Source: Mycogone perniciosa | Taxonomy: Eukaryota; Ascomycota; Sordariomycetes; Hypocreales; Hypocreaceae | NCBI GenBank assembly: GCA_025331125.1 | Contig: JAOALB010000018.1 | Location: 140,457 to 204,456 of the forward strand | DNA: 64,000 bases | Reading direction: 5' to 3' | Shown: in pieces, positions 11,078-24,624 of the stretch | Numbering within the stretch: the first letter of the stretch is position 1 | Layout: every line of letters begins with the position of its first letter | The notes under the pieces: model-generated | Seen by the model: the letters and a program-made list of their open reading frames with translations, nothing else | Database searches by the model: none | Told to the model about the DNA's origin: nothing | Position numbers and translations under genes: made by a program

Positions 11078-14000
11078 CTACGACTAGGTACCTAGTAGCT
11101 TGCGGGTGGGGACCTCCAGTTGGCTACGACCACTGCTCCGTACAGCGGGTACATACAAGCCACGAGAGGTACAGTACAACTCACGGCTCCATCTCCATCT
11201 GGTACAGGGGGTGCTTGGCTCTCGCGCAGCCCTTCAAGGTTTAGATTAGGTGTGTCCCCGGCCGGCCAGCGGAGTGGGCACCGCCTGCGTGGAATTAGGA
11301 CCGCACCGTATGGCGCCCGTCGCCATGTACAGTACCTCGTGGGCCTGGCGCTGGGAGCTGGGCCTGGAGTACCCGTAGGCGCTGAAGCTGGCTCTGGGAG
11401 GCGCCAGGTCACCACCGGCTAGACAGGGACTGCACACCTACTCGCGCTCCGTAGCTCCGTACTGGACCGCCAATTGCGCTGGACACCCGCTGGGCCTGTT
11501 ATCGCGCCTGCTGGCAAGTACAGTACATCCAGACCCGTGCCCAGCCCAGTGCGGTCTGGCTTGTCCGATATGTGTCCGGGCACACTGCTGATGCTCTCAC
11601 TCAATCTCTCTCACCTGGCCTCCCTCTTGTTTCTCACCCACCAGCCAGCCGCCAGACAAGTTGGCTGGCGGGCTGGCGGACTGGCTGTCCTGTCTTTCCG
11701 ACGCTTTCCTCCTCCTCCATGAGCTGAGAGAGGCTGCGGCACTTGAAAATGCCCCCCCTCGGTCAACGACTTCTTGCTGCTGGGCTCCACAGTTGGGCGC
11801 GCACTGCTCGCCAGCTCTCGCAAAACTGCTTGCCCGGTACTTCGTAGAGGGTACGAGGACAGTGTACCGAACACAGTACCTACGATTGGAGTGGAGATGG
11901 GCGTCCGAAAGGTCGAAAAAAGGGCCTGTCAAGGGTGAGGGGCGTGCGCAACATGGGTCGAGGGGACGGCCAGCGGCGTGGGTGGATCAGAGTAACACCA
12001 GGATTCGGAGGGGGGTTTCTCTTGTCCATGGCCAGGACAGGGACCGACGGACAACGGGCAGACGGGGCTTCCGGCCACCAAGAAATCCCAGAGCGCTGAC
12101 GGCGCTTGCTTCGCTGTCTCGTACCAGTGCTCGCTTTGTCTGGCTTTGTTTTTTGCTATGGATGCTTTGCTTTTGCTTGCTCTCCCACCGCTTTCTCGCG
12201 TTTATGTCTTTGACACGCGTTGCTTCTGCCCTGAGTTGGGCTGGGGGACCTGGGGTGTGTGTTTGTCGTTTCATTGCTACGCCCTATTCATGTCTGGACA
12301 TGTTCGCCGTAGATGACGACGATTGGACACTCACTTGGTCGATCTCAAAGATAAGGCGAGAATTGTACATAGGTAGCGCATCTTGATGATGGGGTGCCGG
12401 GGTATTACTCGTACACCCAAAAACCTACACCAGCATGCTGATCAGCGAGATTGAGTGCCATCTTGGATCAAAGCTTGAGGCAATGGAGGGTGTAAGATTA
12501 GGAGAGCCTTCTTCTACGAGTATCATGGTTGGATTGATCGTCGACGGAGTGCCTGCCCTGCTCCATAACTGCCAGCAGAATGGAGCATTCGATTCCATTC
12601 GCTTCGATAAGCCATCACCTCACCAGAGCGGGCACCAAAACTCGACGGCTTCTGGGTTCGTCATCGCTGGCTAGCACTGACATCGTCCGACGAGCGGAAT
12701 CATATTAGTACTACTCGTAGCAGTAGTTGTAGTAGTAGTAGTACTCCGTAGTAGTAGTAGCATTCTGATTATGGGCGTTAACCTACAACTGGAGGAGGAC
12801 CGGTAGTCACTCTCTGGGCGGGAACCCTGCCAATTCGGCCGATCAATTATATGGAGCAGTAAGTGGCTGGGCCGCCGTCAGCAGCAAACTCCGAGATTCT
12901 CGTACTGTGCATGTCCGCTGGCCGTAGATACTATTGCTACTCACGAGCACTACTTTGTTCGAGACGAGGCCTCGGCGGTCATTATTGTAGGAGCTGATTA
13001 GTACTAGGTAGTTGTGGGCGCAATTCTTGATCTTGACGCTGCTGATCTGATTAGGGTTTCCCTCTGTCTTTCCTTTCGATCTACATGCGACTTAGCATCA
13101 TCATCGGTGAGCGCAATGGCCACCTGTACGGAGTACGAAGTACCCTACGAGTAAAGGTTATAGCCATCCACGTAGTTTGCTGCCGCTAGTAGAACTCCGT
13201 CTCCGTAATTGACTGTCACCTTAGAGTCGGAACGAGAGCGAACATCGATCCCCAAGCTCAGCAGCAGCATTCGACATAGTAATTTATTAATTAAAGTTTC
13301 GCGTACCGACGGCAGTACGGAGTACTAGTACTATGTAGTACACTATTACTACCACTACTACGAAGTACTAGGAATAGGATCATGGCACTGGAATGCAAGC
13401 GCATTTCTATTATTATCGCCTTCAGGGTTGAGCGTAGATAATAGACCTGCCTGGTCAGGCACGTGTTGCTGCGAGTCCACTGGCCCTCCATTGTTCCCTC
13501 GGCCCTGTTCCTGAAAGTTCGAGCCGTTCGAGGCGCCCACCAAGCGCCAATTGCAGGGCATCAACTCAGCCCATTCCACTGCCTCGCCAATTAAGTTTTG
13601 GAGGACTTGCTTGGAGTATTCGCATCCCTTCTTGCGTTCTTCCCGCGAAAACTTATGCTCATGCATGTTGTAATACTGATTGATGGAGAATTTGGGTAGT
13701 AATATATTATTAGTTTGCAGAATCAATCAGGCCATTGTTGTTCAGTAAAGTTTTTTTTTTATCCCTGGCAGGCTGTGTAGCTCAAAGCAAGGCTCAGGCT
13801 GGCTATCCACGGATTATCGTGCCCCCCCCACTTGCCGCCACCAAACTTGAAGGAATCAACCCATGACGATCCGCAAATCCCACACATTTTTGCTTGCTCG
13901 ACGACAGAAGACTGTCAAATTTCTCAGTCTGTCCAATGACGGCCTCACACAAACACACAGGCTTGCTTGCTTTCATCCGCAGAGCATTGGTTCTTGGCGG

Positions 14001-17000
14001 TCCCCAACCAGCCCGACACTAATGCTCTTTTCCCGCTGATCCGGCCTCTCTCTAAATGTCCAGTTTACCCTGGATCACACCACCTGGCAACCCTTCTCAC
14101 CCTGGCTTCCATCCCACACCGGTGTGCGCCATGCCTGGACAACTCAAACATTAGTACTAGTAGCTAGAAGCGGTATGTACGAGTACACTTCATCTGGCCC
14201 ACTCCGCCTCGCGATCCGGATCCTTGGCCTTGTCTCAACAGGTTCAGAGAACTAGGGTACGCAGTATTCGCGTAAGTGCCAAACTCGGAAAGAGAGCGAG
14301 ACGGCTTGCGTACTCGTACGATACGAGCATTGTTAAGAAACGCCGGCATCAAGTCACATACTATCCCGACCCCAGCAGAGATGCTTTCTTTATCCTCCCA
14401 CATCAGCCTGGTTGATTTACTTTCGACATACCGAAAGCACTTGTGCGGTGGCGTCTTGAACCACATGGCCCTTGTGACGATCTGGCATGACGCCGATATG
14501 CACCCACAGTTCACCCGAAATGCAAGATGCACACGCATGATCACATCAGGAACGGTCTTGACGGTGCAGCGGACTGCATAGGCTCGATGTATGCACCACG
14601 ACATTCAAGGATTGTGCATGCCTCCTCCATCAGCTTATAATTGTGTTTTACAACGAGCATCGCAAAGTCTGCCTCCTTCCGCAAGACAATCTGTGACTTT
14701 GATCCGAACAAAAGTGACAAAGTTCAGACTCTGGAGTGTGTCATCTTGAGGTCGACTTTGATAAGGTTTTACGGGAAATTTTTGCAGCCAGCCAGTCTGC
14801 TGCAACTGCAGCATCCTGATGACATCAAGTCTGTCTCTGCTTAGCTCCCGCTGCATGTCGAGGCAAACAACAGCCGGGCCAGCTCGCGTCAATGGCTACC
14901 TACAACCATTATGCTCCCCCCACCATGATGGCACACTGAGGTAACCACACTGGTTGGCGAGGCGCCATTTCAGTCACTTCTGCTCTATCTGCAAGATCCT
15001 TCCCTTCACTATGAAACTCAAATCTGTTGACTTGAGACCCCTTGTTACCCACATGCCAGAATTTGTGAAGGAGGTATTCATCGAGTTCTCTTTGGAGCAT
15101 AGGTTGGCCTGGATGGACTCGTACGAGTAACTACGAAGTACTACTAGTAGTAGTACTACTACTACGCACAGGCTCAGCGACCCCACAGCCGGAGGACGTT
15201 TCAAAAGCACATAGCTTAGAGGCAATGGGGCGACCTTATATCCGTGGTGCATCCATTCGTCCTTAACCACGTCCGAAGTTCAAGTACTTCGTACGGAGTA
15301 CAGCGCTAGGACCCTCAATTGTAGTACTCGTACTCCGTACAGATATTCGAATCACTGTTCTATACTTCATGCTACACCACCAGAAACGTTGGCATTCCGG
15401 CCTGGCTTCGGTCCCCGTCAGTCTCCGACTTGCGAAAACTTCTTCATTCTGGATCCACAGGAGCGGCTGATTATTCATGGGCTTTGGTGGGTGAGGATCA
15501 GATTTCATAATATGCCAATTTGGGAACATGGTGCCACTGCAGAAACATAGCGGGGGCCATGTCGACCCCAATGCAAGATTCCGCCGGGGACTAAAGCAGC
15601 TCTCACATCCTGCTTCTGCACGCATGCCATGGTGTGCAAGAATCCGTTCATGCATACAAACCTTACTACAGAGCCGTTGATGTGTTGTACCTTGTACTGA
15701 AACGGGACCGAAAGGAAAAAAAAAAACAAAAAAAACAAAGAGCAGCGTACCCAACAGAAGACAGCCATAAAATAGACCCTAGGAGACGGGGCACCTTTTT
15801 GGACGCACCCATGAACCGGCGGAAATGCTCCGTATGAACATGGAGAACGGCATTACGAAGCCCTCCTACACACCAAGTATGAGAGAGCGGTCCCACATCC
15901 ATCATGGATTTGAGTGTTTTTCAAAGAGTGTTTTCACTTGGAGGCTCCCGTCAGCTGCATACCAATCGCCAGGACGGAAAGCAGTTCACATTGATTCAAG
16001 ACAAGTGACAAGACACCCAGCACGTTACCTCAACACATGACATGCATCTAGAAGATTTCTTATTCCTTCTCATTGCCATGTCTTCTTCGGGATAAGCACA
16101 ACGCAATGCAACTGTACATACGAGTACAGCGAGTTGCTCGAGTTGGTCTCGGCGCACTAGGCCCCCATCGACCGACATCTGCTCATAGACGAAGCGAAAG
16201 GGCGGTTCTTGGACAAATATCCCGCACTGTACACTCGCCCCTCTTCTCACGTACTGGTACTTTTCACCAGCCATCCGCCATAAAATCGCCATTATGAATA
16301 TCAAGGCCTAATGAGCTTGGGCGTACCAAGAGGCTGCCAACCTCTGTTTCCCCCCCTCCCCTTTTACCACTGGCGCATACGAGTACATCTCTCCCATTCT
16401 CTTAAACATAAAAATGGAAACTGCAATAAATATCATCTCCAAGGGGTGGCTTGCCCTCAGACATCGTTAATAATCAGCGCCAGCCTGAATCCACCATCGC
16501 TCAACCAGGTTTCCACCGTGCCCTCACTAGGACGCCCGCGAAAGCGGGGATGAGAGACATCTAGCCAACTAGACCGGCTGTGGTGTCTTGCATCTAGGGA
16601 GGCTTGACAGCTGGCCGATCCCCACTGGCTGCACCATCTCGCCAGCACGTTTCAACAAAGGACACATGGCCAGCCACACAGCCAGCTTATCCACGGAAGG
16701 TAGTGTATTTTTGGCCATGATTCGGTCCTCTGTCTCACTTCGGAGCGCCCACCACGAAACAATGCGAGAAACTTAGCGGCTTTGTTTCGAGGACTGAGGT
16801 GGTTGGTTTGTCGACTTCACGTGCTCAGAGTTCAGACGGCCAACTCCGGCGGTCGGAAAGAAGAAGAATGAATTACACAGAGTCACGAAGCATTATTTGG
16901 ATAACGTCCTCCAATCAGGTCATGTTGTTGTTTGAGAACGAAACCCGCCTCTACAGGTACAATGATACCTGAGATCTGTGCCCTATTGAAGCCTGGGTTG

Positions 17001-20000
17001 CACCTCCAATGGAGATAGATGTATGTGTGCATGCTGGCGGGGCATATGGAGCAATAATCGAGTTGCTTTCTTCACACGACTTGAAGGGCATTGGCTCTGA
17101 CCATGCTGTCCGTCCCTTACTGTAGCTCCGCCGCTCATCCGCCTAAACGTACATGCTTCTCCTACCCGAGGACGGTGTGCACATACACCGCTTCACCTGC
17201 TGCCAGTCATGCAGGCAGAACGACTTTGGGCTCGCGTCGCTTCACTGCAGACCTACCCGGCTACCCGAGTCACGATCCCCGGGGTGGTGTGCACCACGTC
17301 TGTTCTCGTATGTATGTACATCGATCATATACAAATGTACTTGCTCCGTACGAGACGCAGGACATGAGCCTCAACCGGCTCGTTATGCATGACATTATGG
17401 GCACGATTTGATCTGGCATATGTATAGTACTACTTGTACGAAGTATATATGCATGCTCGCTCCAGCAAGCTTTCAGCTTTGCTAGTCATCTCAGGGAGCA
17501 CCTCGTTTTTGATCAACCCCATTGATACTACTTCGTACACGGAGCTTCTTCATATGTTGCATTTATTTCAGTCGGAATATTGATGTTGATACCATTGCCG
17601 AGTTCCCGAACTGGTTGATAACGATTCTCCAACCGAGTCCAGGTTCCGTTACGCCATTAATTTCGATCGAGCTAGCGTATCCTATTACATCATCCTGGAC
17701 AAAGGATGGACCCCCCCTGAGTCATTGCCTCCGAATCGATTCATCGGTGAGGATATATTATTAGGTATGCAAAAACCTTGGCTCATTATTAGATGCTACA
17801 GCTCGATTTCCTTGCACGCAGCTGGCATCTATATTTACGCAACCCAACATTTCTTGCAGACAATATGCATCTCGGGAGGAGCCTAGCCCCCGGTCTTCTC
17901 AGCGGGTCAAGAGTGTCGCCCAAGAGGAAAATGCCGGGTGTACGGAGTACGGTTGGTTGCGAACAAAAGGAAAAAAAAAGACGGTGTGTGTATTCGTGAC
18001 ACCTCAGCTAATACACCACGCGGATCAGCTGTACCTTGTACCACTCATTTTCAAACAGACACGAGTTGAAAATTGGTTGTCACTTCTTTCTAGGTATGCC
18101 CTTCCAAGGAAGAAGACTTGTGGCAAACCCAAAGCCTCGCAACGTCCTGGTCCAGCTCTGGCGTCATGCTTTTTGCGCCACACAAATGTTGATCAAAACT
18201 CCCGAGTCGGATCGGATTTAGGTAACAACTTTTCAATGTGACGGATGATGGAAGGGAGCCCACCCTGCTCTAGGATGATCCCACGCCATGTTCGAGGTTG
18301 CGGCCTTCCTCCCTTTCTCACTGTCTTTTGTGTTTCCCTTCTCATCCTACGGAGTACGGAGTGCAGAAGCCTGTGTGCCTTACGAGCATGACGCTGAATC
18401 ATCGTTGACAAGTCCCGGCAGAGTCCCTGCAGCCCTGATCCTGATCCTCAGGTTTAAGATACAGGGCAGAAACGAAGAGGGGGAGGGGTGGGGTGGCCAT
18501 GTTGGTTTGGAGCACTTGCATGATGCACAGCGGCTATGTAGGTCTAACACAGCCAATCATCCCGCCTGTGGTGGAGGGCCAGGGTGCACAGGGACCCTTG
18601 CTGGGCCGTTTCAAGGGCCCCAACCAGTTGTTTTCCAGCCTTCTTTGTTTCTGCCATGGTCTGTCTCTCCGTCCATCTCCTGACCAGATGATGATGACGC
18701 GGTAGGCACGAGCATCAATCTCAGGCTAATGAAATGAAAGGCTTCTCGATGGGCCAATCTCAATGGCGACTTGATGGCTGGCTGAACTATGTGAGGGGCA
18801 GTCTATGTACTCGTACGTTGGTCGTTCTATTGCAAACTGCAAGGTACGGTACATACATACATATGAGGGAGGTGGTTGGAAGGCCAGAGCTTTGTCCCAG
18901 TCGCCTCTTTTTTTGTCCGACATGGGTGTGTGCTGCTTACTAGGGCCAGCTTTCTCGGCCTCTCCACCTTGCAGCACACCGGTGCCAGTTTCGGTGGAGG
19001 TTGACGCTTTCGTTTGGTAGATCCTACATTAGTCTTCCCGTCCCTCTGGCGGCCGGATGCGAGAAGATACTTCCGTCCAATGCGCAGTAATCGGGCGGCA
19101 CTACTGCTCCGTACTCCCTTACAGCGTGGCATGGACACAAAAACAAGGCAACGCACGTACCGCACCGATGATGGAGAAGCTCTTTCGACCTTTCTATTTC
19201 GCCAGGGGTCAACAGCGCAAAAGTGCGAGCCGATGATATCTCAACGCCCCTGCGATACGAAGTACCATGCTCGCCTTTCCCGCCTCTTCTCAATTCAATG
19301 TGCCAGAAGCCAATTGTCTCCGGAGAAGTCCGACCGCTCCGAGAACTACGAAGTGCTACCCCATCCGAGCTGTTGCGTTGCTGCTACTAGTACTCCGTAA
19401 GTACTCCTACGAGTACTAGCAGAACTCCGTACTACCAACTTGTACCATCATATCGCAACTAGAGGCTTGCCTGGGCGGCACAAGGCTGGGCTTCCCGAAC
19501 ACTAAACAACGCTGTCCCTTGCTCTAGCTTAATGTTTCTTCAGTTCCATTGAACGGCACAGAGTTGCATACTGCCGCTTGTCATTCTTGGGTGCTGTAAC
19601 GTCAACGTTGAGGGTAGCAAGTCCTCCTCCTGTTTCATCTTCCCAGGGTCTCGAGAAAAATCACCCCATTCATGTCTGCCTGATTTTACAACCAACCTGA
19701 TGATTGGGGGATCTATCCAATTCTCGTCAAAGAAGCGGCAAGGGCGACAAAAAAAATGGCCCCACCCATGCTCGGATCGGCTGGCGTGAAAAACCGCGCC
19801 CACCCTTGTGCCCTGGGTCAAGATAAAACCTCTCACCCGCAATGACTTATTGGCCCGTGTGGACAACAGGTGGTGCGGTGGCCATGGCAGAAAACACACA
19901 CAATACATCCTCTCGGTTCCTCTGTGTGAGTTTTTCCCTTCCCTCCAGGGTTTCCTACAAGGTCCCCCAGCAGGACCGCCCACGCTGGGGCCCTCCCCTC

Positions 20001-23000
20001 TGACCCCAATTAACCAGTCAGTCCAATGAGGGCAAACCACGTCTTCTGCCACACCACATCATCCAGATCCCGCGCCAGAACAGACCACCGTCCGCCTCTG
20101 TGGCGCTGCGCTTCCTATTCTTCCCACACCCTCACCCACACCCCCCTCCGAAACCTGCCAGCAAGCCAAGCACGTCAAGCTCCTTCACACAGAGGGGAGG
20201 CGAAAGAAACGTCGTATCAGGAAACGCCCTGTTGTTGCAGCGGTTATTGTTTCGAGCCAGCACATCCCGCAAGATGCCCAATTATAGGACCCAAGTCTGT
20301 CCAATAAACATAACGGATCGCCTCTAAGCGAAGCTGCGGAGAAGCCTTACGATATGGGGAGAGAGCGTTGGGTTTCCTCAGGGACATCCTTTCATGAACC
20401 ACTTAGAGAGCACTCTTGCGACCGCCATTGTTATTACTCGTAGATGCTCACCACCACCCCCCAGGGCCAGGAGGCCATCGCCAAGACGAACATGGGGATA
20501 AGTTTGAAAGTTTGAAAATAAGCAGCAGCAGCATGCAAGATTTAATTTCAACGTCAAATCCTTAACGGGAAAAAAAATACGTCTGTAACCACACGGACAG
20601 AACAGGCCCATGCTTTGGCGAAGACCGAAGGGGAGAAAGGGAAAAAAAAGAGCTGTGCCTAACCAACCCTTCCCCCCGCCGGCTCGGCCCTGCATGCGTG
20701 GAAGAACGGTCCGCTCTCACATGGAAGGCCGAGATTGTTCCTTGCGGGTTTTCCCCCCGGCCTACGTAATAATAGCACTACTAACAACCACCACAGTGTG
20801 TATGTACGGTGTAGGGTTTCCTGTATAATAATAGAAAAGAAACGGTAATAATATGCCAAATATTGCTGGGATAGGCACCATGGAGCACCATCTTCTCTCT
20901 TCCTTGTCCAGTAGAATGGTGGTATCGTCTCTTCCCACGTTGAAATGCGCAGCATTGTCCGTGCAACACTCGGGATATTAATCAAGTTATGGGGATTGTG
21001 TAACCAACACCTGTTGCTGATAGTGCATAAAGCGAGCCTTTCAGCCAACCAGACTAGCATGCCAACCCTAACCCTAGTTTGAACAGCTAGAGACATGTGC
21101 AGGCTTGGTAGGCAGACAACCACAAGACGACTCTGCAGAGTCCCGCGATCCTGGCGCCATGTTGTACTAGCTGTTGATTCGAAGGGTTTCTATCAATCCA
21201 ATTAATCTATACATCCATCTAATCAAGATAGTATCCTATCAGCAAAAAAATGCACAACAAACAAGGTGGTGCCAGCCCTCCTCAGGTGTTGCTTGCGAAC
21301 AAGATAGGATGAGTTAGTGTCTGGTGGAGTGGATCTCTGTTACCACACTGTGGTAGGGTAGGCAGTGGGAGTTGCAGCAGTGCCAATTTCGTTGTGTCTT
21401 CAACGCATGCACAGCGCAATTCTCTCTCTGGAACCACGTGGACCGAGCTGTATGTACGAAGCTGCCTCATGTCGTGTCGAACGGAGCTATATCCGTGCGT
21501 TACTTGAGCCCAACATAAGCAACCAGCTCTCTTGGTCTCTTTTTTTCTCTCATACGTTTTGCTCGGTCACGGGCTTCCTCCATGTCCGATGACTGTGCTG
21601 GTTTTGGCACAGGTTAGACGGTCAGGAATACTCCGTATGTATACACGGACTCCATCCATGCTTTACTCCATTGGACTTGGGACATCATCTCACCTCTCCT
21701 CACCACTCCAAATTGTGGCTATGAAGTCCGGCTTTTCGTTCCCCCTCACCGCTTGTTGCGTTGCTGCATGCACATCGACAGACTAAGAGAAACCCCTCCC
21801 TTGCATACCCGAATTTTGCATGGGGGGAGGGGGGTGGCTTCTTTCTCGCATGTCTAGTCCTCAGCCATTTCTTTTTTTTTCTCCCTATGGCTTTGCCGTC
21901 TTGTCGTCTCGGCCCTCACGATGCCAACTCATCATCCTTTCTCTGTTGGGCACCAGAGAGGAGGGGTCCGCCCGGCCAAAGACGGACCGCGGGAAGATCG
22001 CAGAAGTTCTTCCTATCCTTGTGGTAACTGGGCCATTTTGACCGTTAGCAGCAGTAAATACCTAATACTGGTTCCATCAGAGTCCCTCACTCGGTGTGAC
22101 AGTCACGCGTGCCCGCAATGTATGAGTATTCGTACATCAAGACGCACGGGGTTAGAGGAAGAAAAGGACAAGGGAAAACGTGAGAGTCGCGCCCGTCGTA
22201 TGACCAGGGCCACCCTTCCCCCCGGCCGACGCCGCTGATTCTCCCTACAGCATGATCATCATCGCATAAAAAGAGAGATGAGCAAATGGAGTTCTGCCGA
22301 TAGGAGCACTGTTGGCCAGGGCGGACTAGGAGTGTTTGCCAGAAAGCTTGTGAGCGTCATGATGGTTGCTGGCCGGATTCATATGAAGATCTGGTGAAAC
22401 TTGCTCGTCTCACGTAGCTACAACGTATTATCCAATGTGTGTGCTACATTAGCCCTCCCGCCCAGCAGCAACATCGTCGTCAAAGAAGTGGTAACTAGGC
22501 GCCCCTCGTTTGGTGGCGCCGTTAACGTGCCGTGTCGATGTGCATGTACGTGTGGATGTACATACATGTGCATGGAGGCTCCTCCATTGTTCATATACAG
22601 AGGGATCAGGTACTCCGTACGCATGCCAGATATGCAGGATGAGATTAGTGGTAGCAGCGGCCCGTTTTCAATCCGTTTCTCACCACGTGAAGCTCGCCAA
22701 CCTTGGAATGCTTCAACCACCAACCAACAACTTGTGCCTTTATTAACCGAGCGCATCGTGGAGAGGATTAATGTCCCGAGAGCAGGAGGAATTTGACATT
22801 CGTATTACTATTCTGTGCTCTGTAAGCCATGACAGATCACCCGCCGCTTTGTTCTCGGCCAAGCACTTGGCTGGGTTTTGGCGGAATGTTGGTTGTATCT
22901 CAAATGTGGAGACGTAATGATCTGCAACGAAGCGGCCCGTCAACCCCGTTAAAGACGGCCGTGATCTTGATCATACTGTCTGGGATCGTGAGTCTTGGTG

Positions 23001-23034
23001 GTAATAATAGTAGCAGTAAGTTAGATGCGGCGCA

Positions 23035-23057
23035 CAGCAGCAGCAGCAGCAGCAGCA
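23035..23057 (+). repeat. (CAG) trinucleotide microsatellite
   Basis: An uninterrupted CAG run of just under eight units in the gene-free region. It is not in a recognised coding frame. Confidence 0.9.
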
Positions 23058-23617
23058 AGAGGCAAAACTGCAAGCACGTATGATGCGCATATGTACTCCG
23101 TTGAGACCATGCGGTGGTGTGTCCACGACCTGGAACTCTGGGGCGTGTGTACGGAGTAGGGGAGCCCTGTAAGACAGCACCTGTCAAGATCCGAGACGGC
23201 GTCGTTGAGAGCGGAATGGCTGGCTCCATCACCAACCAATGCTAGTAATATTGATATTTTCTGTTACTCGTATACGTGCGGAGAAAGGCATAGTTGGACC
23301 ATCTGGAAAAGGTTCCTCAATTGCTGGGCTAGAAAGAGGTGCAGGGATCGCATTCAGTTGTCGAGAAACAAAAGTGCCCATGACTGCGGGGGACTGACAT
23401 CGGGGAGAAAGTAAAGTAGCTAATCCTCCGTATTGGGGGTGGTTGTTGGAGACGGCGTACTCCCAGGTAAGCCAACTTTGACGCTTTGATGGGTCTGGAC
23501 CATGCAATTGCGTGCTCGGTTGCAACAAGAAGGCCGACGGAAGAGTGTTGGACAGTTGAACGAGGCGAGAGACCAGGGTTCGGTCGGCCTCGCCGACCAG
23601 GTCGGAAGTAATAGTAA

Positions 23618-23634
23618 TACGGAGTACGGAGTAC
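23618..23634. repeat. Overlapping pair of TACGGAGTA motifs
   Basis: Two copies overlap by two bases (23618-23626 and 23625-23633) and are followed directly by TACTCGTACTC, a related motif. Confidence 0.9.
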
Positions 23635-24624
23635 TCGTACTCAGTGGTTCACTCCATAGGGCGCAATTATAGTGAGTGAATTGTTGCCGCGGGATTGAGA
23701 ACTTCCGAGCTGTACGTTGGCGATGTGCCCCTCCAATAGACATGCGTTCGTTTGGTTCAATTGCGCTATTGAATGGTTATACGGAGTATATAAACGCTGG
23801 TTGTTATAGGCGAGGTTTTGAATGCAGACTGATAAGCAGCCTGTCGGGAGGGCTGCTGCAATGGTGCCTGCGCATCATCCTTCTGCGCATCACGGCTGCA
23901 GAGTGCATTGCATTCAAACGAAACGGAGGCTGCTGGTTGCTGCTGATAGACAGATGGCGGGCTGGGGTGCATCTTCTGTGTGTGTGGGGGGGACTTTAGC
24001 GATGGTGGTGGTCTGTTCTCGAAGAGTCACTGAAGCACACAACCTGGTGATAGTAGCGGGTTATCGTAAGTGTGTGTACGGAGTACTTCGTACAACTCCG
24101 TAATCGTAGCATCGGACTTCGTACTTCGTATATTGTACGATTGATCGTCGTGATGATGTTCGAGATTCGTGGTGGCGATGAGGAAACTCACTTGTATGTT
24201 GAAGGAGGAAGAAGAGATATTTGTTTTGCTGAGGAACGGGAAACAAAAAGGTGGCTGCCGTTGCTGGCATGAGGAGTGATGAGTTCCTACATACCTTGTC
24301 TCCATTCCAATGCCCTCAAGGCCATGATCATGTGACTTGGCGTCAAACAGGCGTTGGTCCGATGACAGTCCCAACACGCGCTTTGATACGGGTCGCTGCG
24401 ATGCTGGGCAACCGCTTTGCCCTTCAGGACTGATTTCGCCCTTCAAAACATGAAATCCACAGAACCAACAACTATCTTCAACCCCCTACGCTGCCTGGAA
24501 GTGTACTGAGGGTGTCTGCTTTGACCTCGACGGGATTAGATTAGCTTGACTGATCATGACTTCACTCAATACGGAATACATCTACTCATAACGGTCATCA
24601 AAAGAAAAAAAAACATAAGCCAAT

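Larger units (their letters stand above)
10746..24624. other. Gene-free ~14 kb region upstream of stuA
   Basis: Read on both strands, this stretch has only short open frames without recognisable domains, plausible splice chains or coding-like composition. It has pyrimidine/purine-rich stretches (10800-10860), trinucleotide tracts (TAG near 12716-12765, TAC near 15129-15165, CAG at 23035-23057) and many copies of TACGGAGTA and the related TACGAGTA and TACGAAGTA. Since the flanking genes are stuA (read away to the left) and a BRCT gene (read away to the right), it is the shared upstream region of both. It probably contains the stuA promoter, distal control sites and possibly non-coding transcripts. 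No transposon ends or tRNA genes were seen. Confidence 0.6.

Noticed and set aside
11661..12386. 241-codon frame in the stuA upstream region
   Set aside because: No domain, erratic composition, no splice partners; consistent with chance in GC-rich non-coding DNA.
19540..20052. 170-codon minus-strand frame
   Set aside because: No recognisable domain or conserved motif, isolated in non-coding DNA.
21062..21075. Telomere-like CCAACCCTAACCCTAG
   Set aside because: Only about two units, interstitial, in ordinary intergenic DNA; likely chance.
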